A stretch of 64,000 nucleotides of DNA from Dugong dugon (Eukaryota; Chordata; Mammalia; Sirenia; Dugongidae), in NCBI GenBank assembly GCA_030035585.1, contig CM057462.1:140208734-140272733 (forward strand), written 5' to 3'. A program made the position numbers and the translations under genes. The stretch's first letter is position 1; each line of letters starts with the position of its first letter. Below the pieces are notes generated by a model. The model was given only the letters and a program-made list of their open reading frames with translations, had not been told where the DNA came from and did not search any database. Shown here one piece after another: positions 34,501 through 44,905 of the stretch.

Positions 34501-35880
34501 AATATTAGAAATTTGAATTCCATATCAGTTAGGTCTTGTGTCTTTTCGTCTCCTGGAAGGTCATCTGGTGTTTGATATCGGATGCCTACTGGAACCATCC
34601 TGTCCTGTTTTTCTAAATGTTTTCATATTGTCTGTTGTCTTCAGGGCATTCAGTGGTTATTTTCCTCATTTATTGATTGTATATTTGTTTGTTTCATCCC
34701 GATTTTTTGTTTTATTTTGTTATGTCTTAGCAAGTGGGCTGCGCATTCTTTGTTGTTTGCTCTTCTGTGGGAACAATACTTTTCACCTCCTTCTCCAATG
34801 GGCAGGGTCTGTCACTCAGGTATGGTACAGCAGGGCAGGTCCAGCTGAAGGGGAGTTGCTGGGGTGGGTTGTTTGTACCATGTACCAGGGCTGACAGTGC
34901 AGACAGGGAATCAGTGCATGCAGGTTCCAGTAGGCTGTGACTGTGCTGCTTGGGAGTGTGATGTTCAGCGCATGGTGCACGTAGGCAGAAAGGAGGAGGT
35001 AGATTGTGATGTGTGGAGCTAAGAGGGGTATGGGAATGATGAGAGAGAGTGGAGAGGAACAGGTGCCAAAAACATACGCAGAAACAAAAAAGAGTGGTAA
35101 GCAGCCTTGCTATTGGAGTGATGAGAGACTGAGAAATGAGGAAAACCAAAAATGAAAAAAAGAGTAAAAGGAAAAAATGAGTAAATCAAGAAACTGGAAA
35201 TGAATAGAGACAAAAAGGCAATAAGAGAGAGAAGAAAACAAAACAATGAAACAAAAAAACCCCAAAAACAAACCAAAAAAAGCCCAAGAAAGAAGAAATG
35301 CCCCCAGGGATGTCCCTGTGCATCTGTGCAGAGTAAGGGAGTAGCTTCCAAGCCACGCAGTACTGCCCAGCTAGAAGGGGCTCCCAAGCCAAGAAAAGAA
35401 AAAGAAAACAAATAAAGAAATCAAAACAGAACAAATCAGAGCAAACAAGAAAAAAAAGAGCCCGGGTGTTCCCACCAGCGTGGCAACATTGGCCAGGAAG
35501 CAGTTTCACAGTCAAGCAGAGTTTTGCAGCCTTTCAGGAAGAAGCAAAGATGGCCCACGGCACCAGGTATTTGAGAGAAAGGAGGGGAAGGTGGTGAGAT
35601 GTAAGGACAAAATCTAAAGAAGTGGAAAAATGCAACACCAGCAGCCAACAAAAGGCACTCGGGGAGCTGGCCAGTGTGGGCTGGTGGAATTCAAGTGACA
35701 CTGGTGTGAAGTGGTGCTTCCCGGCTAAGAGACTGTGACTGCAGGAAGCAGAGGAGGCTCAGTGGAGTGAAGAAGGGTGGGGAGTGGGAAAGTGTGTGTC
35801 GCTGCTTACCAGTTGTTCTGTCTCCTGCTGGAAGCTCCCTGAAGCTGCTTTCTCATACCCCCTGTTTGCTGGTCTCCCAC
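31570..35880 (-). mobile_element. ORF2-deleted L1 (copy C)
   Basis: The same architecture as copy B: 3' UTR plus the last part of ORF2 (31570-33185), the identical junction gattgc|a at 33185/33186 into the ORF1-ORF2 spacer, an ORF1 relic, and a long 5' UTR. Its 5' end is truncated at about 35880 ('gtttgctggtctcccac'), short of the family 5' end. Its flanks differ from those of copy B, so this is a separate insertion and not a segmental duplicate. Confidence 0.85.
33650..34640 (-). pseudogene. L1 ORF1 relic (copy C)
   Basis: Minus-strand pieces at 33814-34158 (TERIIEELLTENFHNIMKDE and the start of the C-terminal domain) and 34377-34598 (N-terminal and coiled-coil part) align with the intact ORF1 at 14986-15996. 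Several frameshifts and stops are present. Confidence 0.85.
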
Positions 35881-36320
35881 AAACATTTTTTATAAAGGAA
35901 AAGTGCTAAAATGTTTTATTTAATAAATTACATGAAATGTGTAGTCAGAATCAGGAGAAGCGCCTGATGCTCATTGGGTTAAAAACTATCTGTATTTACT
36001 CTTGTGTTTTTGCCTCATGTTAGACAGTAAATGCATAATATTATGTTATAATCTTATTATTATTTCTTGATTGCAACTTTATTTTTTTTGATTCTAGCAT
36101 CATCAAAGCCATTTGTTTGATGAGGGATTTTAAATCATTTACCTATGAAGTTTTTTTTAATTACTATCCAGGTATTTAGAGACCTGATGATCTTGGTATA
36201 TCATGTCTATATGGTATTATGCATCAAGACTATTATGTATTATATCTGAAAAATATATTTTTATTTAATATAATAATTTTAATTTTCTTTAAAAATACAG
36301 TTAACAGTTATATATAGAAA

Positions 36321-38744
36321 TTTTCTTTTTTTTATTGTTGTAGTTTAAGTGAAAGTTTTCATTTCAAGTTAGTCTCTTATATAAAAATTTATACATACTT
36401 TGTTATGTGACTCTAACTGCTCTCCCTATACTGTGACAGCACACTCCCCCTTTCCACCTCTGATTCTCCATGTTCATTCAACCAGCTCTGAACCCTCTCT
36501 GCCTTCTCATCTCATCTCCGGACAGAAGCTGCACTTTTAGTCTCGTGTATATGCTTGAGCTGAGAAGCACACTCTTCATGAGTATCATTTTATGTCCCAC
36601 AGTCCAGTCCAATCTTTGTCTGAAGAAATTGTTTTATTTCTGGGCTGATAGAGAATCCAGGGGCCATGCTTTCTGGGGTTCCTCTAGTCTCAGTCAGACC
36701 ATTAAGTCTGGTCTTTTTATTAGAATTTGAGTTCTGCACCCCACCTTTCTCCTGCTCCATCAGGGACTCTCTGTTGTCTTCTCTGTCAGTGTGGTCATTG
36801 GTGGTAGCCGGGCACTGTCTCGTTCTTCTGCTCTTAGGCTGATGAAGTCTGTGTTTAATGTGGCCCTTTCTGTCTCTTGGGCTAATACTTTTCTTCTGTC
36901 TCTGGTGTTCTTCATTCTCCTTTACTCCAGGTGGTTTGGACTAATTGATGCATCTTAGATGGCTGCTCGCTAGCTTTTAAGACCCCAGACGCCACTCACC
37001 AAAGTGAGATGCAGAACATTTTCTTAATAAACTTTATTATGCCAGTTGACCTAGATGTCCCCTGAAAGCATGGTCTCCAGACCCCCACCCCTACTACTCT
37101 GTCCCTCAAAGTGTTTGATTGTATTCAGGAAACTTCTTAGCTTTGGTTTAGTCCAGTTGTGTCAAATTCCCCTGTACTGTGTGCTGTCCTTCCCTTCACC
37201 TAAGATAATTCTTATCTACTATCTAGTTAGTGAATAACCCTCACCTTCCCTCCCCACCCTTGTAACCATCAAAGAATGCTTTCTTCTGTGTTTAAACCTT
37301 TTGAGTTCTTATAATAGTGGTCTTATACAATATTTGTGCTTCTGTGACTGACTAAATTCACTCAGCATAATGCCTTCCAGATTCCTCCATGTTATAATAC
37401 ATTTCATGGCTTCTTTGCTGTTCTTTATCATTGCATAGTATTCCATTATGTGGATATACCATAATTTGTTTATCCATTTATCTGTTGATGGGCACCTAGG
37501 TTGCTTCTATCTTTTTGCTATAGTGAACAGTGCTGCAATGAACATGGGTGTGCATATATGTATTTGTATGACAGCTCTTATTTCTCTAGGATATATTCCA
37601 AGGAGTGGGATTGCTGGATGGCATAGTACTTCTATTTCTAGCTTTTTAAGGAAGTGTTGAATTGATTTCCAAAGTGGTTGTACCATTTTACATTCCCACC
37701 AACAGTGTATAAGTGTTCCAGTCTATCCACAACCTCTCCAGCATTTAGTAGTTTGTGTTTTTTGTATTAATGCTAGTTTTGTTGGGGTGAGATGATATCT
37801 AATTGTAGTTTTGATTTGCATTTCTCTAATAGCTAATGATCGTGTGCATTTCTTCATGTGTCTGTTAGCCACCTGAATATCTTCTTTGGTGAACTGCCTG
37901 TTCATATCCTTTGCCCATTTTTTAATTTGGTTATTTGTCTTTTTGTTGTTGAGGTTTTGCAGTATCTTGTAGATTTTAGAGATTAGATGCTGATCAGATA
38001 TATTGTAGCCAAAAATTTTTTCCCACTCTGTAGGTTGTCTTTTGACTCTTTTGGTGAAGTCTTTGGAAGAGCATAAGTGTTTGATTTTTAGGAGCTTCCA
38101 GTTATCTAGTCTCTCTTCTGGTGCTTGTGCATTGTTATTTATGGTTCATATTCTGTTTATGCCATGTGTTAGGGCTCCTAACATTGTCCCTAATTTTTCC
38201 TCCATGATCTTTGTCATTTTCAATTTTATATTTAGGTTGCTGATCCATTTTTAATTAGTTTTTGCTCATGATGTGAGGTATGGGTCTTGTTTCAGTTTTT
38301 TGCAGATGGATATCCAGTTATGCCAGCACCATTTGTTAAAGATATTGTCTTTTCCCCATTTAACGGAATTTGGGCCTTTGACAAATATCAGCTGGTCATA
38401 GGTGGATGAATTTATGTCTGGATTCTCAATTCTGTTCCATTGGTCTATGTAACTGTTGTTGTACCAGAACCAGGCTGTTTTGACTACTGTAGCAGTATAA
38501 TAGGTCTTAAAATCAGGTAGTGTGAGGCCTCCCACTTTGTTCTTCTTCTTGGGTACTGCTTTACTTATCTTGGGCCTCTTCCCTTTCCATATGAAGTTGA
38601 TGATTTGTTTCTCCATCTCATTAAATAATGCCATTGGAATTGAATCAGGATTACATTGTATCTGTAAATTGCTTTGGGTAGAATGGACATTTTCACAATG
38701 TTAAGTCTTACTATCTATGAGCAAAGTATGTTTTTCCACTTATG
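36321..38744 (-). mobile_element. 5'-truncated L1 (ORF2 3' part + 3' UTR)
   Basis: Left end T-rich (ttttctttttttttattg), then the older-type 3' UTR homologous to 6876-7866. ORF2 pieces follow at 37723-37905 ([20 protein letters not shown]) and 38266-38634 ([29 protein letters not shown]). Flanks cagttatatatagaaa (36305-36320) and cagttatatttagaaa (38745-38760) are a 16-bp TSD with one mismatch. Confidence 0.9.
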
Positions 38745-38760
38745 CAGTTATATTTAGAAA

Positions 38761-39250
38761 TATTTTTATCTAAAGTTTATTTTTAATTGATTTTATTTGG
38801 TCTTTGCATTGTGCTTATAATTAACTTCTGTCAGATCTTTCACTATTAAGGGTATCATTTTTATAAATTAATCATGGCCATATTAAGTTTTGTCATCTGC
38901 AGAAAAGTTTTTACTTTGTTGATTTGCTGAAAACGCTTAACCAAAATATCTAAACAAAAAGATGGACTCTGTTGGACTTATGGAAAAGACTGTGACTAGA
39001 CTCAGCCAAGATTTCCAGAACTCTTATGCAGAAGTTGATGAGTTCTCAGACTGCAGCTAATCCAGAATCATGTGGAACAGAAATGAACTACACAAGACTG
39101 ACTAAACTAAAGGCAACTATGGTTTCTTATGTGAGAATACTGCTGATGTTTTAAGGTCCTACTTTCTTGCTGTAAAAAACTATTTTCCCTTTCTCCTAAA
39201 TTTTCCAACTAATAGGTTGAGATATTATATCTCTTAAATTAAAAGTTCTT
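38761..39250 (+). other. ERV-B interior, probable env surface-subunit relic
   Basis: By position it precedes the env transmembrane remnant. Several stops, and no readable motif strong enough for assignment. Confidence 0.35.
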
Positions 39251-39673
39251 TTTGGGAAACTCAGCAAAGTTGTAACTATCACAACCAGAGAAATGTCTGA
39301 AATTTGAGTTATGATTTTACAAAACAGAACAGCATTAGCTTTCCTGTTAGTCTCTCAAGAAACAGTTTGCACCTTAATAGATAAATGTTGCTGTATTTAT
39401 ATTAATACTCAATCTGAGGTTTTGAAGAATGTAGCTGCTGTTGAGGCACATGAGAAGCCATTACTGATGCTGTTTATATATAGACAAACACCTTATGAGA
39501 TTTGTTTCCTTGGTTCAAAGACCTTAGGGTCATGGTTTGATTGGTTATTTCAGACAATTGTCCTAATTTTATTGTTAGTGTTTGTATTCTACCTCCTATT
39601 TCACTGTATGGTGCCTGAGATGTTAAAAATCAGATGGTGCCCAGTTACATTTTTGAGCGTTTTTGGTTAAAGA
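39251..39673 (+). pseudogene. ERV-B env transmembrane-subunit remnant 1
   Basis: The 119-codon open frame at 39311-39670 has the hallmarks of a retroviral Env TM subunit. An NR-AL heptad region is followed at once by a C-X6-CC motif (CTLIDKCCC). Some 50 residues later comes a Trp-rich pre-membrane segment (GSWFDWLF), then one hydrophobic span of about 22 residues and a short tail. In the family, TM mediates membrane fusion. The SU part and upstream TM are broken by stops (for example just before 39311), so this is a fossil fragment. Confidence 0.75.
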
Positions 39674-40599
39674 TTCCATAGCAAGATTGTGATGCAAAGG
39701 AGGGAATCACGAAAGAGTTGTAATTCTTCTGGAATCCGGATTTCTGGCTTTCAGGGAGGTTAGGGTAACCCACACAGGCTACTGCCTTTGAATGTCTTTT
39801 TGAACCTCGAACTTTGAGAAAAAACTGGCTCCTGAAGCCACTTTTGAGTCAAACAAAGGTCCAGATAAATTAGTAAGACCATTTTTCTCTGGGCATTGTG
39901 GTTTTTTTTTGAAGAATTCAGTCTGTTTTAGGAAACTGACTCCAAAGATCAGACTGAGAGCTATGTTTAAGGTAAATCAGCAATTAGTTTAATCAGTCTT
40001 CAAGACAATGTTGTATGAAATACCTGTCTAATATTTGTAATCAAACTCTCACCCTCTTACTATGCAGAAAAATATGTATCTTAAAGAAACCATGTTTTCA
40101 GAGGAGATCAACCTCATGGCTCACACCCCATTTTGTCTTGGCTTCCACTTCTGCTTCTAAGGAAGTGACTCATGACTGTTTATAGGTAAACCAAAGAGGG
40201 GCAGCTTGCCCTTGGAAAGAACCCTTAGTATGTTTTAAACAGGTTAACTGGAGACCTCCAACAGGAGATGTCCATCCTGTATTTTTATGTTGCTAATCAT
40301 GAATTCTCTAATGGAAACTTGGTTGTCACATGTAAATTTTTCTATACCTTCTGTTTTTTCTAGACAACTTTGAGTGCTCCTTAAGTATATTAGTTTTTAT
40401 GTGATGGATCTAATATACTAGTTTAGATGATACTTTCCAACTGATAGTGAATTTGCATGGGCAATCTCTTGTTTAGATTCCTGGTGAATGTGTGGGCAGT
40501 GCAGTTTGAGAACTTTGGGATTACCTTTAGATATTCATAGTAATGATGCTAGTAAGTACTAGAAAAGTAATGTTAAATTTGTTACACACTGTAAAACAA
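39674..40599 (+). other. ERV-B interior between two env remnants
   Basis: About 0.9 kb without a long open frame. It may hold decayed env SU for the second remnant, but no SU motif is readable. Confidence 0.4.
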
Positions 40600-41125
40600 G
40601 AATCAGAAGAAAATCCATTGGTCCAACACTCAAAGTATGTTTGGCAGCTTTAATTCCTACTTATGGTATAGTTGAATTGGAGAAATATTTAAGAAATTTG
40701 TCAAGCACTATGGGATAAATAGCAGATGAAGTTGCTAGTGGGATGGAAACAACAGAGGTTTCTGAATTCATTAAGCCAAGGTGACATGAGATAACAGAAT
40801 AGCCTTGTTTTTTTTGTTTTTTTTTTATTATTATTAGGCCAAGAAGGTGTAGTCTGTGCTGTAGAAGTAGACAGCAAGCTACTTGGTTACACACTGCAAC
40901 ACCCTTACAGACACTTGATTTGTTTGGTTGGTTGCCGTCAGGAATAAGTACATGGGCTAGATCACTACTGCAAGGGATAGTAATATTCTTAGCCTGCATC
41001 GTGATAGTATTAGACATAATAAGATTTATCTTCTCTTATCTTACATATCTAAAAAGCAAAAGAAGGCCTTGGGCTAACATGTTGATGCACATTGAGTTCA
41101 CTCACTCTTGGCAATGCAATTGATG
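40600..41125 (+). pseudogene. ERV-B env transmembrane-subunit remnant 2
   Basis: A basic cluster RIRRK at about 40599-40615 looks like an SU/TM cleavage site. It is followed by a hydrophobic fusion-peptide-like stretch and heptad text (LEKYLRNLSS), with an in-frame stop near 40710. Past a T-rich expansion (40808-40838), a GQEGVVCA block and then a plus-strand frame at 40920-41123 give a membrane span (about GIVIFLACIVIVLDIIRF) and a basic tail. Frameshifts make it non-coding. It differs from remnant 1. Confidence 0.68.
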
Positions 41126-41659
41126 AGAACATCAATCTCACTTAAGATCCTGGTGAAGAAGCAAATGGTATCCAGTGGAAAACCAGCACTGTGAGTTTAA
41201 AGAACCTGCAATGGCTGCCATTTAGGAGCTCAGCTAAGTCCAAGTATTGATCATCGATGTGTTATCACCAATTTTCGACCAAAGGGAGAGAATGATTTAG
41301 GAAATCATATTGCAATCATTATTCCCTATCCTTGAGCATAGACAATGTGACCCAGCTGGAGCTGGACTCACAAGGTCTCACAAGGACACGTCACCTGGGG
41401 CCTGAGGTGTAAAGACAATAGCTAAGATAATCTTGGAAAATATCTTTTAGGGAAACGTTCACGTAAACCATTCAAACAGAACACAAAAGACTTTCCACTT
41501 ATCTTTCTGTATTAGCATTTAGTGAATAGAAAATTTGTTGGACCAATGAAGACCCTCTTGACTATCGTTACTGAAACCTGTCAAGAAAGACAATTCAAAA
41601 TGTAGGCTCACAGTTTCTAGCCAATCTGTGAAAAGGTAAAGTTTCAAAGGTTTTGTTCA

Positions 41660-41867
41660 TTTGTAATGTTAATATATACTGATGGCTCTGTAACTTTCCT
41701 TGGACTTGGGCAGACATGGCTGTGGCAGCATGCTTGTCTGTTTTCCCATTCTTGCCTATTCAGTAATGATCTTCAGACACCGGCAGACATGGCTCTGACA
41801 GCGTGGTTTCCTACTTTTGCCTTTTTGAATATATGACCAATAAAACTTTCTTTTTGCTTTACTAAAC
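41660..41867 (+). promoter_or_regulatory. ERV-B 3' LTR: end of U3 and R
   Basis: A TATA-like taatatata lies at about 41670-41678, close to 30 nt upstream of the R start at 41702. AATAAA lies at 41839-41844, 23 nt before the end of homology at 41867. These spacings fit transcription start and polyadenylation at exactly the two ends of the retrocopy. The start of U3 is not defined and lies somewhere after about 41130. Confidence 0.7.
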
Positions 41868-41876
41868 AAAAAAAGA

Positions 41877-41893
41877 AAGAAACAGATAGCCAG
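41877..41893. repeat. TSD of ERV-B retrocopy, right copy
   Basis: aagaaacagatagccag, identical to 21031-21047. Preceded by the A-rich tail aaaaaaaga. Confidence 0.9.
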
Positions 41894-42412
41894 ACAGAGC
41901 ATTGCAACAGACTATTGAAGGTGCGGCTGAATCAACAGCTTGGAAGCAATTCTATGCAAGAATAGGATGCCATTCTTCAGGATTAAATATATGCACTAAA
42001 TCAGAGATCTACATGTAGTATTACATTCCCAGCAGGAAAAATACATGGCTCCTTGAAGCAAGGAGCAGAATCACTAGTTCCTACTTTCCACTGCTCTGAT
42101 ATCCCTCTGAGGCCTCTGTGCTTCCACTTCCCAAACTCTGGACTCTGCTGGGTTGGAGTTCACGCCCAAAGTGGACCACTTGCCAGGGAACAAACTCCAA
42201 CTGCAGCCTGGGCACTCTGAGCCCTTCAAGTCCAAGGATCAAAAGGTGAGAAGAGGGGTCACCATCTTGGCAGGGTTGACAGATGATCAGCAAGAGAAAG
42301 ACAGGGTTGCTTTTATGCAGTGGAGGCAGGGAATAGTATGTGTGGAATTCAGATGGTGCACGAGGGCACCTCTTGGTATTCCTTTGCCCATCTTGAGAAC
42401 AGTATAATTAAT
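41894..42412 (+). pseudogene. ERV-A pol, 3' part: integrase end and dUTPase-like domain
   Basis: The text after the TSD continues the integrase of 19035-21047 in the same codon phase (TEHCNRLLKVRLNQQLG near 41895-41940), the region just after the catalytic core. Farther on, 42153-42407 gives a dUTPase-like C-terminal segment (VRRGVTILAGL; GGRE then YVWN after a frame change), a known extension of some ERV Pol proteins. Stops and frameshifts are present. The dUTPase label rests on memory of the family and is the less certain part. Confidence 0.68.
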
Positions 42413-42499
42413 AGGTGTTCAGATCCTTCAGGAGTCAGGTTTTGGATCACCCTACCAGATAAGACCTTCAGAAGTCATAACTGACTGAGAGTGAGGAGA

Positions 42500-43101
42500 A
42501 TTTGGAATAGATAATGGAAAAGTGGAGACAATGAGTACCAGTTCTTGACCAACTGCAGTGACACCGTGTCACAGTCCTAGTAATCAATTCCTTCTAAATT
42601 TTCTTCAGAAAATAAGGTTCATGGAAATCACAGAGGTGCTCCTCACTGAACATGTGTGAAGAAGTGGGTCCACACAACACAAGAGGTGGACAGTGGCCTT
42701 GGGGGTGCACTACTCAGACTTTCTTGCTGTGAGGAGTGTTACCTGACAGCTTTCCACTGCCTCACTTTAGTGTTCATGTTACCACAGTGTTCATGCCAAG
42801 GAAACTCTGTCTCAGCTGCTTCCATCAATGACTGAGCATAACTGGGCCATTTCGGTTCAGCCTGGGATTTTTCAAATAGACCATCTTTGCTTCAGGCTTT
42901 TCATGGTTCCAGCAGTCTGAGGATTTTCCTACGCAGTCTTCTTTCCATCTATCTCTTCTTTCTTAGTTGTCAGATGTGCATTGTGATCTGAAGTTTCTCC
43001 CTGCTCGCTCTTCCTTTATCTTTCACATGTTTTCCCTAATAAATTTCTTCCACTTCAGAATCAGATTTGGATTCTGCATCCTAGACAACCTGAAGTAACA
43101 C
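42500..43101 (+). repeat. Probable ERV-A 3' LTR
   Basis: Follows pol. Its end 'ccctaataaatttcttccacttcag' then 'ggattctgcatcctagacaacc' and 'aacaca' is the usual shape of a class I ERV R-U5 end, with AATAAA at about 43038. The left boundary is a guess and no partner LTR was found. Confidence 0.45.
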
Positions 43102-44157
43102 ATTGAACAGAGAATGGAAACGGAATCACAGTTTCATGTTAAACAGATGAAGGACCAGACTCCACAAAGTCAGATCGCTCATGTTTCTGGACTGTTTTCT
43201 TATCATTTTTGTATCTCAAGTGCTTTCCACAGTCTGCTTAACAAGTTTTCTTTTTTTAATTTTTTAGCTTTCTATCATCAAACATGGAAATAAAAAAATA
43301 CAGCTAGAAGTACTGCAGTCAGTTGGGGAAAAGCTGGATAAGATAAATATACATATATACCCACAATTTGGGAACAAACAATAAAGAATTAGGGGCTTTA
43401 ACAAAATTAATTGTTATTCAAATATGCACTGGTTAATCTACACAAAAACTATTCAGCAGTTTAAAATAACGAGATCTTAAAAGGTTAAAATTATCGTCAT
43501 ATTTTGGTTGCATAGGAGGCGAGAAACACTGTTGCGCATTATATGTAAATAGTCTGTGAATGAAGAGAGCCCAGTCAGAATTTAGAAAATTACCTTGGAC
43601 CCTTAGTTCTTATGAAAAGCTTTCTAATGGCCCAAGAGACAATGGAAAATGTGATGCAAATGAGTCAAGAATGAAAAACCCCTGAAAGATCAGAGACAAA
43701 CCCATATTTAATTTTCTCTTTATTTCTGGGATTACTCAAAACAAAATCATAGGTTCTTAAGATTAAGAAAGAGATGAATCAATCAATTTATGGCTATTTA
43801 GATGTTCAGATAGTTTACCATTTTGGAGTCAGATCAAAGAGCCTAAAGGAAAGCATTCTTAATTCATATTCAAAAATAAAAATATTAATAATAAAGTGTG
43901 GTTGGAATCTACCTCATAAAATGTATTATTTAAAGTATAGAAACTCTTAAACCAGTAGACAATCCAACTTCAATATGCCACATCTATAATTACTAGTAAT
44001 AACTGTTTTATTCCACTCCTAGCACTAAATGTCCTCATTCCACTTACACTTACAGTACTAACTTGATACCCTAGGTAGGAAGTAGAACCTGGTCAAAACT
44101 ACATACTAACACTTTATGAAAAGTACCTTACTATACTGGCCATTATGTTTATTATGT
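43102..44157. other. Unassigned AT-rich sequence
   Basis: No gene or repeat family recognised. Confidence 0.45.
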
Positions 44158-44505
44158 TATTGTTATTGTTAGATGCTGTCAAGTAGGTTCCAACTCATAG
44201 TGACCGTATGTACACCAGAAGAAAACACTGCCCAGTCGTGTGCCATCCTCACAATTGTAGCTGAGTTAGAGCTCATTGTTGCAGCCACTGTGTCAATCCA
44301 TCTCGCTGTGCATCTTCCCTTCTTTCACTGATCCCCTACTTTACCAAGCATAATGTCCTTCTCCAGGGACTGGTCCCTCCTGATAACATGCCTAAAGTAA
44401 GTGAGATTAAGTCTCGCCATCCTCGCTTCTAAGGAGCATTCTGGCTGTACTTCTTCCAAGACAGATTTGTTTGTTCTTCTGGCAGTCCGTGGTATATTAA
44501 AACTG
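44158..44505 (-). mobile_element. RTE LINE 3' end fragment
   Basis: Reverse complement of the RTE 3' end at 52860-53195. Matching blocks are 'ccaactcatagtgaccgtatg', 'cactgtgtcaatccatctcgc', 'agggactggtccctcctgat' and 'ggcagtccgtggtatatt'. 5'-truncated and non-coding. Confidence 0.88.
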
Positions 44506-44554
44506 TTATAAATGGGGCTAATTCCTCAGTCTCGTGGAACACCTCCATAAAAGC

Positions 44555-44905
44555 CATATTTTGTTGTTGTTAGCTGCTGTGGAGCCTGCTCTGGACTCAA
44601 GGGGACCCTGTGCCCAATGGAACAAAATGCTGTCCATTCCTGTTTTATCCCCATGATCAGTTGCAGATTGGACCATTGTGATCCATACAGTTTTCATTGG
44701 CGGAAATTCAGAAGTATATTGCCAAGATGTTTTTCCTAGTCTATTTTAGTATAGAAGCTCCACTGAGACCTGTTCAGCATCATAGCAACACACAAGCCTC
44801 CACTGACGGATGAGTGGAGGTGGCACTTAAAATACATTGGCTGGGAATCCAACCCAGGTTTACCTCAAGGAAGGTAAGAATTCTACCACTGAACCACCAC
44901 TACAT
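44555..44905 (-). mobile_element. tRNA-Gly-like SINE with RTE-like tail
   Basis: On the minus strand its head reads tagtggtggttcagtggtag followed by aattcttacc, then 'cctgggttggattcccagccaatg'. This is close to tRNA-Gly, with A box and B box (ggttggattcc). It continues through a body of about 270 bp to a tail ending ...aacaacaacaa, the RTE tail type. It is a second SINE family, separate from the AfroSINEs, and not a functional tRNA gene because the cloverleaf 3' end runs on into SINE body. Confidence 0.8.

Larger units (their letters stand above)
21048..41867 (+). mobile_element. ERV-B: retroviral RNA retrocopy (R ... R + poly(A)), with nested insertions
   Basis: It starts at 'ggactcaggtagacatgg' (21048) and ends with a homologous block 'ggacttgggcagacatgg...ctttactaaac' (41702-41867), followed by aaaaaaaga and the second TSD. 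The left block lacks any upstream U3 and the right block lacks U5: the shape of a polyadenylated genomic transcript, not of a provirus. Later insertions inside it are L1 21512-26083, LTR 26290-26792, L1 27577-28263, L1 29960-30945, L1 31570-35880 and L1 36321-38744. That leaves about 7 kb of its own sequence. Two env remnants lie near the 3' end. I could not recognise gag or pol in the remaining pieces. Confidence 0.82.

Noticed and set aside
21512..35880. Copies B and C as a segmental duplication
   Set aside because: Flanks, 5' ends and TSD contexts differ. Only the L1 itself is shared.
39311..39670. A domesticated (syncytin-like) env gene
   Set aside because: Only the TM part is open. Upstream TM and SU are full of stops and there is no signal peptide or start, so it is a fossil fragment.
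40661..41017. 118-codon minus-strand frame
   Set aside because: Antisense to the second env remnant, with no family resemblance.
42153..42407. 84-codon frame as a host gene
   Set aside because: It reads as a decayed ERV pol C-terminal segment and is part of a longer broken pol.
44830..44905. tRNA-Gly gene
   Set aside because: A and B boxes match, but the sequence continues without a terminator into a SINE body and RTE-like tail. It is a SINE head.
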